A stretch of DNA of 64,000 bases from Roseiarcus sp963772555. GTDB lineage: Bacteria; Pseudomonadota; Alphaproteobacteria; Rhizobiales; Beijerinckiaceae. The notes under the pieces were generated by a model. It ran no database searches. It saw only the letters and a list, made by a program, of their open reading frames with translations, and was not told the DNA's origin. A program made the position numbers and the translations under genes. The stretch lies in NCBI GenBank assembly GCA_963772555.1, contig CAVYXQ010000019.1, positions 78,888 through 142,887 on the forward strand, in the 5' to 3' direction. This document shows positions 1-9,418 of the stretch, one piece after another (the first letter of the stretch is position 1; each line of letters starts with the position of its first letter).

Positions 1-918
1 CACGCCAAGGACATAGAGGAGTCTTCGCGCTTCGAACTCGGCGATCGTCTCGGCGCTGATCATGCCGCGGTCGGCGACGACGCAGACCCGGTTGATGCGG
101 AAGCGGCGCTGCAGGCGGTCGATCGCTGGGATGAGGCTCGTCACGTCGGCGGTGTTGCCGGGCCACATCTCGGTGCAGACCGGCCGACCGTCGCCGTCGA
201 GCAGCACGGCCAGGATCATCTGGTTGAGGTCGGGCCGATGGTCCTTGGAGAAGCCGCGCCGCCCGAGCGTCTGGCCGCCGGCGCCCTCGAAATAGAGGCT
301 GGTGGTGTCCATGAACACGATGTCGAGGGTGGTCAGGAGGTCGCGCCGGGCGGCGAACAGATCCTCCTCGAGGACGTCCTTCACGCAGCGCGGCGCAAAT
401 GGCGTCGCGGCGTCCTGCTGGTCTTTGGGAAGCTCTTCGCCCAGCCACGCCATGGCGCGGTAGAGATGATGCAGCTCGATCCCGTCGACGCCGTCGATGC
501 GATAATCCTCGCGCCAGCGGTCGGCGGCGCGGTCCGAGCCGCCGCACACGAGACGGTGCAGCACGGTCAGGAACGCCGCCCGCTCCAGAGAGAACTCGTG
601 CCCGCGTTCGCCCGCCAGGCGCTCGATCACGCCCCGGCAGCCGGTCTCCTCCCACACCCGCTCGAAGGCGAGCGCCGGACCGACGCGCCGCGTCGCCACG
701 ACCGTGGCCTCGCCGCGGTCGAGCGCGTCGAGCATGATAGCCTTGTCGGCGAAGCGCGCGCCGGAGCGCAGAAGGCGCTCCAACTGCCCGCTCTGCTTGA
801 GATCCTCAATTCGCCCGAGCGTCGCGATCACCTGCTGGCGGACGGCGGCGCCCTCGCGCCGGCTCTCGACGATCTGCAGATAGGCGCGGCCGCCCGAGGT
901 CTTCTTACGGAAATACAT
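1..918 (-). CDS. IS1634-type transposase, N-terminal 306 codons, cut by window edge
   Basis: DDE-type transposase of the IS4 superfamily, IS1634 group, running off the left edge of the window. The frame from the ATG at 918 is open to base 1. It begins MYFRKKTSGGRAYLQIVE, closely paralleling the start of the complete transposase at 58641-60362, and contains the first catalytic region (VFMDTTSLYFEG), the TEMWPGNTADVTSL block and the second catalytic region (VVADRGMIS). The third acidic residue would lie outside the window. Bases 919 to about 1080 resemble the leader of the other element, including a shared GTGCCACGTTT stretch, so the outer end of this copy probably lies near 1075; I could not fix its terminal repeat. 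It is a divergent copy, not an identical one. Confidence 0.85.
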   Translation of the reverse strand, partial: MYFRKKTSGGRAYLQIVESRREGAAVRQQVIATLGRIEDLKQSGQLERLLRSGARFADKAIMLDALDRGEATVVATRRVGPALAFERVWEETGCRGVIERLAGERGHEFSLERAAFLTVLHRLVCGGSDRAADRWREDYRIDGVDGIELHHLYRAMAWLGEELPKDQQDAATPFAPRCVKDVLEEDLFAARRDLLTTLDIVFMDTTSLYFEGAGGQTLGRRGFSKDHRPDLNQMILAVLLDGDGRPVCTEMWPGNTADVTSLIPAIDRLQRRFRINRVCVVADRGMISAETIAEFEARRLLYVLGV

Positions 919-1149
919 GGCGGAAAGCCTGCCGCCGACTCGATGTCGGTGCGCACAAAATCCGCTGCGATTCCCCACAAATCAAGCGAAATCGACACAA
1001 AACGTGGCACTACATTTTCGTGTCCGCGCACCCTCGGCTCAAATCATATCAATAGCTTACGTACCGCATACATGCGTTAACTGTCGAAGATCAGTCAGGG
1101 TGTAAATCGCGAGCAATCAGGAGGCCCAAGTTTCGGCGCCGGATGCAAT

Positions 1150-1510
1150 TCCAACCGAATGTATCCGTAATTCGCAATAAGGGCAGCGTCGAACTACAGC
1201 ACGTCATGAGACGTATTGAAGTCCGTGATGGCCTTGTGGCCGAAACCCGCATTGAACGCGAAGGTCTCGTGTTCGCTTCCGACCGTCCAGAGAGGTCGCC
1301 CGGCGCCGCGATCAGTTGGTCATTCCCGTTTCCGACGTTGATTGTGTCGTTTGCCCCCGAATACAGTGTCGTTGCCGTTGCCGAGCGTTATCGTGTTGAA
1401 GTGGCCTTGAGCTGGCGTTCACCACGTCGCCGTTCCCGTTGCCAAGGGTGATCGTCTCCTTGCTCGTGACGCCGACTTTCACCGTGTCGCCGGCCCGTTG
1501 CCAAGGGTCC
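1150..1510 (-). pseudogene. Decayed RTX/hemolysin-type calcium-binding protein, C-terminal remnant
   Basis: Read on the minus strand in shifting frames, this stretch gives pieces typical of the C-terminus of secreted calcium-binding repeat proteins: ETITLGNGNGDVV, then FNTITLGNGNDTVFGG, then NDTINVGNGNDQLIAAPGD, then ETFAFNAGFGHKAITDFNT and HDVL followed by a stop. Each piece lies in a different frame from the last, so at least three frameshifts and a stop have accumulated. The glycine- and aspartate-rich nonapeptide pattern and the final F-GF-H--ITDF signature are what identify it. No start is visible; the upstream part seems to have been lost where the radical SAM gene now ends. I infer a dead gene fragment next to an insertion sequence. 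Confidence 0.6.
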
Positions 1511-1518
1511 CCGGGTCG

Positions 1519-2712
1519 CTAGACCGCCTCGGAATACGCCGCCCGCCTTCGCTCTTCGAGGAAAACGTCGTGTGCGGGGCGCACGCCGCACAGGTGCGCG
1601 CCGTCCTGCCGGAAGACAGTGCATTTGTCGCAAATCGTTTCCACTCGATCGTTGGCTGGCCTTGTCTTTGAAAAAAGCATTCGCGCCGACCGGTAAATCT
1701 TGTTGTTCCAAATCTGCGACACGGAATTCTTATAGATGTTGCCAAAATCCTGTCGATCGTCATGCGCGAAACAGCACGGGGTGACACCGCCCTCCGGATA
1801 AATGAACATCGATCGATAGAGATAGAAGCACGCTCGATCGAAGAGGTATCCGCGCTCCTCGACCAGTTTTGGATTTCTCTCCCAGTAGAGCGGGTTTTCG
1901 GGCATCCATTGGCGCTGCAGTTCCGTTTTGTACATATCCTCCGGAGGGACCCCGGGAGATATGAAACGCAAAAGGTCGACCCCGATCTCCGAAGCCATCT
2001 TCCGCGCCTCGTTCATCTCGTGCTCGTTATGCTTGAACACGATGAACTGCCACTCGACAAACGGCGTCTTTGACTTCAAAGCCCTCTTCGCCGATATCAG
2101 GCGCTTCATATTGTCGAAGACTTCGGCGATGTCGCCGCGCACGCGGTACTTCTGATAGGCCTCTTGCGTCACGCCGTCGAGCGACACGGTAATGTAATCC
2201 AGGCCGCTCCGCACGAAGTCGTTGATGTCGACCGGTTGCGGCCAGTTGAAGTTGGAACTGATGTTCGTGCCAACCCGGCTTTGGTGGGTATGTTCAACGA
2301 TCGAGAAGACATCGGGATTGAGCAACGGTTCGCCATGATTGTAAAACGACACGACCAACGCGTATTCCTTGATTCTGTTAAACACATCCTTGTACTGGTC
2401 GAGCGATAGCATCGACTGCTTTCGAGCAATCGTCGTGTTGCCCGTTGGGCACAATGGACAACGAAGGTTGCACACGTTGCAAATATCGACGATGAAATAG
2501 TAAGGAAGGCATCGCAAAACGGTCTTTTGCTGCCGCAGTTCCCACTCCGCCAGTATGATATTTGCTATCTTTTTTGGCGTGCCGTAGCGAAGGAGTTTCG
2601 GAACGTGCCGGCTATGCCGCTCCAACTTGCGAAGATATTGCTGCGCTTTCGGTAGAGCGCTGGTCGCGTCCATCCATTGCTCCCATGGCGGCGATTGACC
2701 GACGGATCCCAA
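1519..2712 (-). CDS. Radical SAM protein with SPASM-like C-terminal domain
   Basis: A 397-residue radical S-adenosylmethionine enzyme. The [4Fe-4S]-binding motif CNLRCPLC is at residues 81-88, followed by a typical TIM-barrel core. The C-terminal third carries further cysteines (TPCCFAHDD, then CDKC and HLC near residues 360-376) as in SPASM/twitch domains that hold auxiliary iron-sulfur clusters. Substrate cannot be read from the sequence. Such enzymes occur both in peptide modification and in glycan or lipid biosynthesis loci; here the neighbours (Gfo/Idh dehydrogenase, GMC oxidoreductase, polysaccharide genes) favour a sugar or lipid substrate. The far N-terminus (before about residue 60) is less certain and an internal start is possible. 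Confidence 0.85.
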   Translation of the reverse strand: MGSVGQSPPWEQWMDATSALPKAQQYLRKLERHSRHVPKLLRYGTPKKIANIILAEWELRQQKTVLRCLPYYFIVDICNVCNLRCPLCPTGNTTIARKQSMLSLDQYKDVFNRIKEYALVVSFYNHGEPLLNPDVFSIVEHTHQSRVGTNISSNFNWPQPVDINDFVRSGLDYITVSLDGVTQEAYQKYRVRGDIAEVFDNMKRLISAKRALKSKTPFVEWQFIVFKHNEHEMNEARKMASEIGVDLLRFISPGVPPEDMYKTELQRQWMPENPLYWERNPKLVEERGYLFDRACFYLYRSMFIYPEGGVTPCCFAHDDRQDFGNIYKNSVSQIWNNKIYRSARMLFSKTRPANDRVETICDKCTVFRQDGAHLCGVRPAHDVFLEERRRAAYSEAV

Positions 2713-3340
2713 TCCATTCAGACCGCGGATTGTCGCGGACGCACGACCGCGACGGCACTGTTCTGCGTTGGTCAGAAATTCCGCGAGCGATAGGGTTTCA
2801 TCGAATAGTTCTCAAAGACTGCCCTAGAGCGCCTGCGATGTCGAGATCGAATTCGAATGTGGCAGACGAGTTCACCACCAACTTAGCCGAGCCAGCTTTC
2901 GCGTTTCCACGCCTCAAGGGGTTCGGGAGATCGCCTGTGCTCGGGTCTGTTTCTTCCAGGCTGCGGGGGCGATCAAGTCGCGCCCAGCGTCACGTTGTGC
3001 CGTAGCGCCGAACGTCGTAATGAGACCACCTCCCGGGCCGCAACGTACGTGACTATGCGCGTCCCGCCACGACCATGAAGGTGTGCCTTGGCGCAGGCAA
3101 AATCACCGCGTTTCAGCGCCACGAACTGGCCTGCCCGAGAGCCTTCTGCGCGACGGCGCTCTTTTGGTCGAAGATTGTCGTGTCCGGATTCCAAAGCGAG
3201 ATCTTGCTCTCACCAGAGGACAGATACACGGTGAGCAAGGGCAACGCCATGCGGGAAGAATGCCCGCGGAAACCGACGCCAACGCGCCGACGGAGACATC
3301 CCCGGGCCCGTGTGCGAGATACAACAGAGTGTGTCAGTCC
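2713..3340. other. Intergenic region between divergent genes, no supported gene
   Basis: About 630 bases separate the minus-strand radical SAM gene from the plus-strand Gfo/Idh gene. Open frames here have no recognisable family features and mutually overlap. The stretch probably contains divergent promoters, but I cannot point to convincing -35/-10 pairs. Confidence 0.5.
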
Positions 3341-4315
3341 ATGATTCGCATTGGCGTGTTGGGAACAGCAAGAGTCGTGGCGTACGGGCTCTTGGCGCCG
3401 GCCAAAGAGATGCAAGGCGTCGAAGTGAGCGGGATCGCGTCTCGAACGCTGCAGAAGGCGGAAGAGTTTGCTGCGCGCCACGGAATTCGGCGCAATTTTG
3501 GCTCCTATGAGGCGCTTCTCGAATGCAGCGATATCGACGCGGTGTACATCGCGCTTCCGACGGCGCTTCACTACGACTGGACGCGTCGGGCGATCGGTGC
3601 GGGCAAACATGTGCTCTGCGAAAAGCCGCTGGCGGAGAATGCGCAATTAGCAGCAGAGTTGGTGCTGTCTGCGGGACAACACGGCCGCGTCCTATTCGAA
3701 GGCATGCACGTTCGCTTCCTCGACAGCCTACGCCGTCAACGCGAACTGGTGGCCGGCGGCGAATTCGGCCGATTGCTTCGCATCGAGGCGTGTTCCCGGA
3801 CGCCTTATACGCCTATGGGCAAGGATGATTTCCGCCGGCGTTTCGAACTCGGAGGCGGCGCGGCGCTCGACGTGGGGTGCTATGCGGTCAGCTGCTTGCG
3901 GTACGTCGCGGGAGAGGAACCCGAAATCCTCACGGTGGCTCACAAATGCATGAGCCCGCAAATCGATCGTTGGATGCGGGCCACGCTTCGATTCCCGTCG
4001 GGCGTTGAAGGCGCCATCGAGTTCGGCTTTCGCGGTTTTTATATGCCTCGTGACGAGGTTGTAGCTACTTGCGAAAACGGACGGATCAAGTGGAACGCGA
4101 AAGGCCTCGTGCTCGAGAGAAATGGCGCCGAGATTCACGAATCGCTTCCCACAGAATCAACCTACCGACTGCAGCTTGAGGCGTTTGCGAAAAGCATAAA
4201 GGGCGAGAGGTCGAATGCGCTTCCCGCTGATGATCCAGTCTTGACCGCGAGGGTCCTGGACTCGATGTACGAGAAGGCGGGTCTTGCTTTGAGAGGGACG
4301 CGCCAGAGGTCATGA
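3341..4315 (+). CDS. Gfo/Idh/MocA family NAD(P)-dependent oxidoreductase
   Basis: A 324-residue sugar or polyol dehydrogenase. The N-terminal Rossmann fold starts MIRIGVLGTARV, with the family-typical EKPLAENA motif (the catalytic lysine region) near residue 95 and a C-terminal alpha/beta domain containing the GGGAALDVGCYAV stretch. I chose the ATG at 3341 because family homology starts exactly there; the frame is open further upstream but that part is unlike the family. The stop overlaps the start of the next gene by four bases (ATGA), so the two are almost certainly co-translated. A dehydrogenase paired with a GMC oxidoreductase suggests sequential oxidation of a sugar hydroxyl; the substrate is unknown. 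Confidence 0.9.
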   Translation: MIRIGVLGTARVVAYGLLAPAKEMQGVEVSGIASRTLQKAEEFAARHGIRRNFGSYEALLECSDIDAVYIALPTALHYDWTRRAIGAGKHVLCEKPLAENAQLAAELVLSAGQHGRVLFEGMHVRFLDSLRRQRELVAGGEFGRLLRIEACSRTPYTPMGKDDFRRRFELGGGAALDVGCYAVSCLRYVAGEEPEILTVAHKCMSPQIDRWMRATLRFPSGVEGAIEFGFRGFYMPRDEVVATCENGRIKWNAKGLVLERNGAEIHESLPTESTYRLQLEAFAKSIKGERSNALPADDPVLTARVLDSMYEKAGLALRGTRQRS

Positions 4316-5916
4316 CGGCTGTCCCTTCGGAAGTGGTTCCGCAGGACGCTGAAGGTCACTTGTGGGATGTGATCGTCATCGGTACCGGAGCCGGGGGCGC
4401 GACAGCGGGCTACAACCTGGCGCGTTTGGGGCGCTCGGTTCTGTTTATCGAGCGCGGAAAACTTCTTCACCACGACCCGACCGTCGTGCGAGGCGTCCGA
4501 TGGACGGGCAACCCCGAAACGGCGCTCAACCACGGCTGGTGGCCTCGCCCTTTCCACGATAGGAAAGAAGGGGCTGGCGCTCCTGTTCCTACCAGGCCTC
4601 CCGTCGGTTCTGGCGCAGGCGGATCGACAGCGCAATTCAATGCAGTCATGGACCGGTTTCGTCCGCAAGATTTTACCCCGCGTCATTTTTTTCCAGGCAT
4701 ATCTGGCGCGTCATTGCCTGAGGCGTGGCCGATCAGCCACGAAGACATGGCGCCGTTTTACGAGCGGGCGGAGAGCTTGTATCGGGTGCGAGGCACGCAA
4801 GACCCACTGGCGCCAACCGGAGCCAGCCTTCTCGACCCGCCGCCGGCGTCCGATCGTGAGCTTGCCGTTTTTGCAGCGCTCAGGGACGTCGGCCTCAACC
4901 CGTACCGCATTCACTCCGCATTGGAGTCCGTTCCCGGTTGCTCCGGTTGCCCGGGCATGCTCTGCCCGCGCGCATGCCGCAACGATGCCGCCCGCATATG
5001 TCTCTATCCGGCGCTCGATCAGTACGGGGCCAAGATCCTTGCGAACTGTCGCGCAATCCGATTTGAAGAGCGGGGTCGGGTCGTTGAGCGGGTGATTTGC
5101 GAGCGGGACCGGCGCCGGATCGCCTTGCGAGCGCGCGTTTTCATTCTTGCGGCGAACGCATTTCTGACGCCGGCGCTGCTACAACGCTCGGCAAATGAGC
5201 GCTGCCCTACCGGTTTAGCCAACAGCTCAGGCCTGGTAGGTCGCAACCTGATGCTGCACGCTTCCAACCATCTCTTCATGGGACTTAAACGGAGCGCGCG
5301 CAGCCGGGATTTCAACATGCGCCACGGCCTGTCGCTCAACGATTTTTACGTCCACAAGGGTACAAAACTGGGAAATTTTCATGCCCACCCGATGGTGACG
5401 CGCGATGAGCTGATGGCGTTTCTGGTTCAATACCATAGAGGCTTGAACGCTCTCCCCGGAAGGCTCCTCTCTCTGGTCACATCGATGGGGACATTCTTGA
5501 GCCGTCCGTGGACTGTGTTTGCCGCCATCGTCGAGGATCTCCCTTACCATCGGAACTACGTAGCGGCGAAGGCAGGCTCAGACGAAGACATAGTATATAC
5601 TTACCGATATCCGGACGAGCTTCGTCATCGCGCGCAGTTAATGAATGACGCTTTCAAGAGCGCGGTGGCTCCCCTCTTTGACGTCCGGCCTCTGCAACCC
5701 GCCGGTTCGCTGAACGGCAGTCACGTGTGCGGCACTTGCCGCTTCGGCGACGATCCTCGAACAAGCGTCCTCGACCGTCACAACCGGGCTCATGATCTCG
5801 ACAATCTCTATGTTCTTGACGCTTCCTTCTTCCCGTCGAGCGGCGGGATCAATCCGAGTTTGACAATTGTGGCCAATAGCTTGCGAGCCACTGACGAGAT
5901 CGCGCGAAGGGTCTAG
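4312..5916 (+). CDS. GMC family FAD-dependent oxidoreductase
   Basis: A 534-residue glucose-methanol-choline oxidoreductase. The ADP-binding fold is at the N-terminus (VIVIGTGAGGATAGYNLARLG, residues about 20-40, followed by an acidic residue after the second strand). The C-terminal GMC signature is present (SHVCGTCRFGDDP and later GINPSLTIVANSLRATDEIA). A cysteine-rich stretch, CSGCPGMLCPRAC, sits near residue 210, as in several bacterial sugar-oxidising GMC proteins; whether it binds a metal is unknown. It overlaps the Gfo/Idh gene by four bases. The likely role is flavin-dependent oxidation of an alcohol group on a sugar or lipid precursor. Confidence 0.9.
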   Translation: MTAVPSEVVPQDAEGHLWDVIVIGTGAGGATAGYNLARLGRSVLFIERGKLLHHDPTVVRGVRWTGNPETALNHGWWPRPFHDRKEGAGAPVPTRPPVGSGAGGSTAQFNAVMDRFRPQDFTPRHFFPGISGASLPEAWPISHEDMAPFYERAESLYRVRGTQDPLAPTGASLLDPPPASDRELAVFAALRDVGLNPYRIHSALESVPGCSGCPGMLCPRACRNDAARICLYPALDQYGAKILANCRAIRFEERGRVVERVICERDRRRIALRARVFILAANAFLTPALLQRSANERCPTGLANSSGLVGRNLMLHASNHLFMGLKRSARSRDFNMRHGLSLNDFYVHKGTKLGNFHAHPMVTRDELMAFLVQYHRGLNALPGRLLSLVTSMGTFLSRPWTVFAAIVEDLPYHRNYVAAKAGSDEDIVYTYRYPDELRHRAQLMNDAFKSAVAPLFDVRPLQPAGSLNGSHVCGTCRFGDDPRTSVLDRHNRAHDLDNLYVLDASFFPSSGGINPSLTIVANSLRATDEIARRV

Positions 5917-6006
5917 CTGTGCAACCGCCCATTTATCGACCGTAGACTGAATTTGCGCTTGTTCTTGTGGTTTGGATGCCGCGCGGCATGCTGGTCCAGT
6001 TCAAGT

Positions 6007-7137
6007 CTAAGGTCGCGCCGCCCACCCCGTGACTGGACACGCGCGCCCCAGCGCAATTTCCGCGCAGCCGCCAAGGAGGGCACGAATTTTCTGGCCGACG
6101 GCGATTGCGATCATCAGGTCGGAAAACTCGTTAGGATGGCCGGCGCCGCGCAGCGCGTGGAGCTCGGTTAATCCGAGATAGGGTGCAAATACCTTTTCGC
6201 TCAATATCAGGGCGTCGCTGTTTTGCCGGAATTGGCCCTGCAAGTCGGCAGGTATCGAGACCACGAAATCAGGTACTGACCGCTCCGGAATGTCAACAAC
6301 GATCAACATGATGCCATGCGAGCGGCAAAACGCGTAGAGGCGCTGGAGCAAGGCTAGCTCCAGCTCTATTTTGTAATTATCGAGTGAGGTCGATATAGTG
6401 AGTTCCGTCTCTCTGGCTCGTTCGGCAGAACCCAGCCGCGCCTGCTTGACTGCATCCCAAACCGTATTCATGGCAAACGAATAGAAATAAGAGTTTTCGC
6501 TCAGCCACCGCAAAAGCGGAACCGCATTTATTGCGTCGAGAATCTTAACTCCCGGAATGTAAGTCTTGTTTGTGACGACAAGCTTGCCACCGGCGATTCC
6601 GAATAATTGGGTCCTCACGTTGTCATCGAAATCGTTGCCGAAAAAACCGAGCACTACAGCATCAGGCTTGTACTTTATTCCCTCGTTCTCCAGATAAATC
6701 AGTTCCTCCGCCGTGCCAAACCCGGAGATTCCCGTGTTGAAGACCTCGGCGTTGATGCCGTACTTCCTCAAATATCGCTCGAGCACAGCGGGGTAGGTGT
6801 AGTTCTGGCGTACTTCGAACCCCTCCGTGGTCGAATTGCCGAGGGCAATTACCCGGAAAGTGCCGGGAGGCTTCTCGAGGCGGAAATCTTCATTCGAGCG
6901 GAACCCTTGACTGTTTGTGACAAATTTCCAGCGCCCGTCCGGATCGGTGTGCCAGAACTCAGTATTCGGCCGCAGTCGCCTTATCGTGAAGTCTCCGTAA
7001 TGCGCAGACGTGTGGTAGCGAGGAATCAACAGCATCTGATTGCGGAACAACGCGCGGGTCCCGATCTCGCACAACCCGAGGCAAACGAAGCTCACGACGA
7101 CAAGCAGCGCCAGGTTCACGCCGGTTTTTTTAGCCAT
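6007..7137 (-). CDS. SGNH/GDSL-type hydrolase-like protein, membrane anchored
   Basis: A 376-residue protein with an N-terminal membrane segment (LALLVVVSFVCLGLCEIG, residues about 8-25) and an SGNH hydrolase fold. The nucleophile block reads IALGNSTTEG near residue 100, a GNS variant of GDS; the oxyanion block is FFGNDFDDN, and the C-terminal His block is GHPNEFSD. Start chosen at the ATG at 7137 because a strong ribosome binding site (AAGGAGC) lies just upstream; the frame is open further. Proteins like this accompany O-antigen and exopolysaccharide loci, where they transfer or remove acyl groups. It faces the GMC gene tail to tail. Confidence 0.8.
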   Translation of the reverse strand: MAKKTGVNLALLVVVSFVCLGLCEIGTRALFRNQMLLIPRYHTSAHYGDFTIRRLRPNTEFWHTDPDGRWKFVTNSQGFRSNEDFRLEKPPGTFRVIALGNSTTEGFEVRQNYTYPAVLERYLRKYGINAEVFNTGISGFGTAEELIYLENEGIKYKPDAVVLGFFGNDFDDNVRTQLFGIAGGKLVVTNKTYIPGVKILDAINAVPLLRWLSENSYFYSFAMNTVWDAVKQARLGSAERARETELTISTSLDNYKIELELALLQRLYAFCRSHGIMLIVVDIPERSVPDFVVSIPADLQGQFRQNSDALILSEKVFAPYLGLTELHALRGAGHPNEFSDLMIAIAVGQKIRALLGGCAEIALGRACPVTGWAARP

Positions 7138-7230
7138 CCATAGCTCCTTGGGAAGCCCAGAACAGGGCAGCGAGCCCGCCAGGTATCTGGTTTGACGAGC
7201 GCGCAAGCAGCGCGCAATCCCTCCGATTAG

Positions 7231-8837
7231 TCACGAACGCCGCGCCGCGCCCGCCGACGAGCCCAACACGGATGCCGCTGGGAGGATCGAGGGTCGCGTT
7301 TCGGCCTGGCTAAGGCGACGCATAGCGACAATCAGTGCGGCGAAAAGCCATAGCGTTCCGCTGACAGCGTGGCCCGCCAAAGGCCCATCGGCAATACACT
7401 GGGTAGCCAGCGCTGCCAAACCCGCAATCATCCCGACCAGCAGCGGCTTCAAGTCGACCGCAGCCTCTCTCGTCGAGCGAAGGCCGATCGCAACGATCTT
7501 CCCGAAGAAACCAAAGAACAAGATTGATCCAACGGGTCCAATCTCGGTCAGGATCGCCAAATAGTAACTGTCAGCGGGTTCGTTCGTCGGAGCCGGTATG
7601 CCCATATCTTTCAATTCCTGTCTCCCCGCCTTCATGGCGCCGGTGCTATTGTTCAGGCCCACGCCGAGGATCGGATGCTGCGAATAACCCTCCATCGCAG
7701 CCTCAAACATGTAGAAACGCATGAAGAAGGTTTCCGACCGGGCCTCCAAGTAACCCATCAGCAATGGGATACTAAGAGCCACAAGCAAGGTCGCAGCAAT
7801 AGCGCCTCTAGTTGCCGCTTTACGTGATATGAACCCTGACCATCCGCCGACCGCCAGGAAGACGAAAGTGCCCGCCATAAAACCGATGAACCCAGCCCGC
7901 GAGAAGGTCAGCACCAATGCGACAAAGCCCCACACATACATCAGGAAGAACATAATTCGGTGGCGATTTTTTGCGCCGCGATAAGATAAGCGAGCACGAT
8001 CGGCAGAACGAGACCACACAAGCCCGCCGCTATCGCGGGGTGGCGGAACATGCCCTGGCTGCGTTTAATCTGCGATGCGGTTGGATCGTCGACTGATCCG
8101 AAATCGCGACCCTTATTGTTGAGAGTAAGGGTGTCGAACTTGGTTTTCTGCGCTTGATCATGCAACCCTACAAAAGCCACAGTGTCGGTCCCGATACCGC
8201 GTTCGAAGAACACGATTACGCTGCCGGCGCCAATGATCAGCCCGAGGAAGATCGCGTAGATAACGCTTCTAAACTGCCGCCGAGTTGACACGTTGTTGAT
8301 CAAATACACAAATGACAAGAAATAAATACACTCCCGGAACAACTCGAATATCGACAAGGTGAAAGACGGAGCATTGGCCAGCGAGGCGAGCAGGGCCCAG
8401 GCAAGATAGAGCAAAAACAGGTATCCAATTTTGGGGAAATACAGCGGTGTTCGTCTCAGGCATACACGAGCGAGCCACGGCAACACCATCGCGACTAATA
8501 CGACGTCCGTCAAATAGACTTCAAGGCCGGTCGTCCCCGACATAGGCTCGCCGTACGTGTCGACGAGAGCTTGGGAATCAACCCATCCGATTGACAGCCA
8601 TTTGGTGATGTCGAAAGGGATCGACACGACCAACAGGAACAGCCAGTAAGCCTGCGGGTCCTTCACCAGCATCATCGGGATCAGCAGGGCGAATCCACCC
8701 AGCGCGAACGCCAGCTTCGCTGGCGTTAGCACATCTGCCGCGAGATCCGTAGCGAGCGCCACCAAGAAGCCGATGCCGACAACGGCGAAGCCGGCGAGCA
8801 GAGGCCTGGCCGAAGTCCTCGGCTGTGCGTTCAGCAT
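7231..8837 (-). pseudogene. O-antigen ligase/polymerase-like membrane protein, frameshifted
   Basis: Two adjoining minus-strand frames together encode one polytopic membrane protein of about 535 residues of the O-antigen ligase/Wzy type. The first half (from the ATG at 8837) ends LAYLIAAQK and then leaves the frame; the second half resumes as NRHRIMFFLMYVWGF and runs to 7231. The ligase-type signature in the second half includes LTFSRAGFIGF and QHPILGVGLNNS. The switch occurs at a run of six A residues on the coding strand (7967-7972); one more A would restore the frame. This may be inactivation, sequencing error at a homopolymer, or transcriptional slippage. All predicted membrane helices are present across the two pieces. 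Confidence 0.8.
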
Positions 8838-8998
8838 TTCTTGCGCGGGACGACGCGAACAAAGTGCCGACAGACGATATTCGCCTCGTCGCTTTCGGTC
8901 GTGCAGATGGTGTCTCGGCCCTTGGAAACGGCAAAGACCCCAATTATCCTCACGCCGCCCGTTGCGCGCCAATCCGGACCGGAAGCGCTCATCCTCAT
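8831..8998 (-). CDS. Possible small protein, 55 residues, unknown
   Basis: A short frame beginning MRMSASGPDWRATGGV, with AAGGA about nine bases upstream of the ATG at 8998. Its stop codon overlaps the start region of the downstream polymerase gene (AATGCTGA), an arrangement usual for translational coupling. The product is charged with three cysteines and matches nothing I recognise. It could equally be the upstream leader of the polymerase gene. Confidence 0.3.
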   Translation of the reverse strand: MRMSASGPDWRATGGVRIIGVFAVSKGRDTICTTESDEANIVCRHFVRVVPRKKC

Positions 8999-9418
8999 CG
9001 ACAGGCGTTCCTTATCCAGTTTCTGGCGCAGAACTCTGCTGCCTGGGCAGGCTCAAATCACTCCTCATATCGTGATTTGCCCCGAAATTGAGCCGGTCGA
9101 GTTTGCGGTCGCCACAGCCTAGGGCGCCATCCGCATGCAGATCAAGGCCGAAGGGCGTTGAGCGAACGTGGGCCAGGGCGTCTCTGAGGTTTGGTCGTCG
9201 TCGCGTCGACAGCGTGCGAAGTTCAATTTGGCGTACGCGCCATGACAAACCACGGCGGAGGCGCGTCCTATCGAAAGAAAATGCGGTCCAACTCGCGGCC
9301 GGAAGCCGGCCGCCGAAGCGGACCCGCATCCCAAGGCGCAACGAACGCGCAACGCATCCGCCTTGCCAAACACGACCTAGTGCCGCAATCTCGGCCGCTC
9401 TGACCGTCAGGAAGCGGC
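8999..9418. other. Intergenic region between divergent genes, nothing recognised
   Basis: About 420 bases between the minus-strand polymerase operon and the plus-strand gene at 9419. Short overlapping open frames occur in several phases but none has family features or a good ribosome binding site. Promoters for both directions are expected here. Confidence 0.4.
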
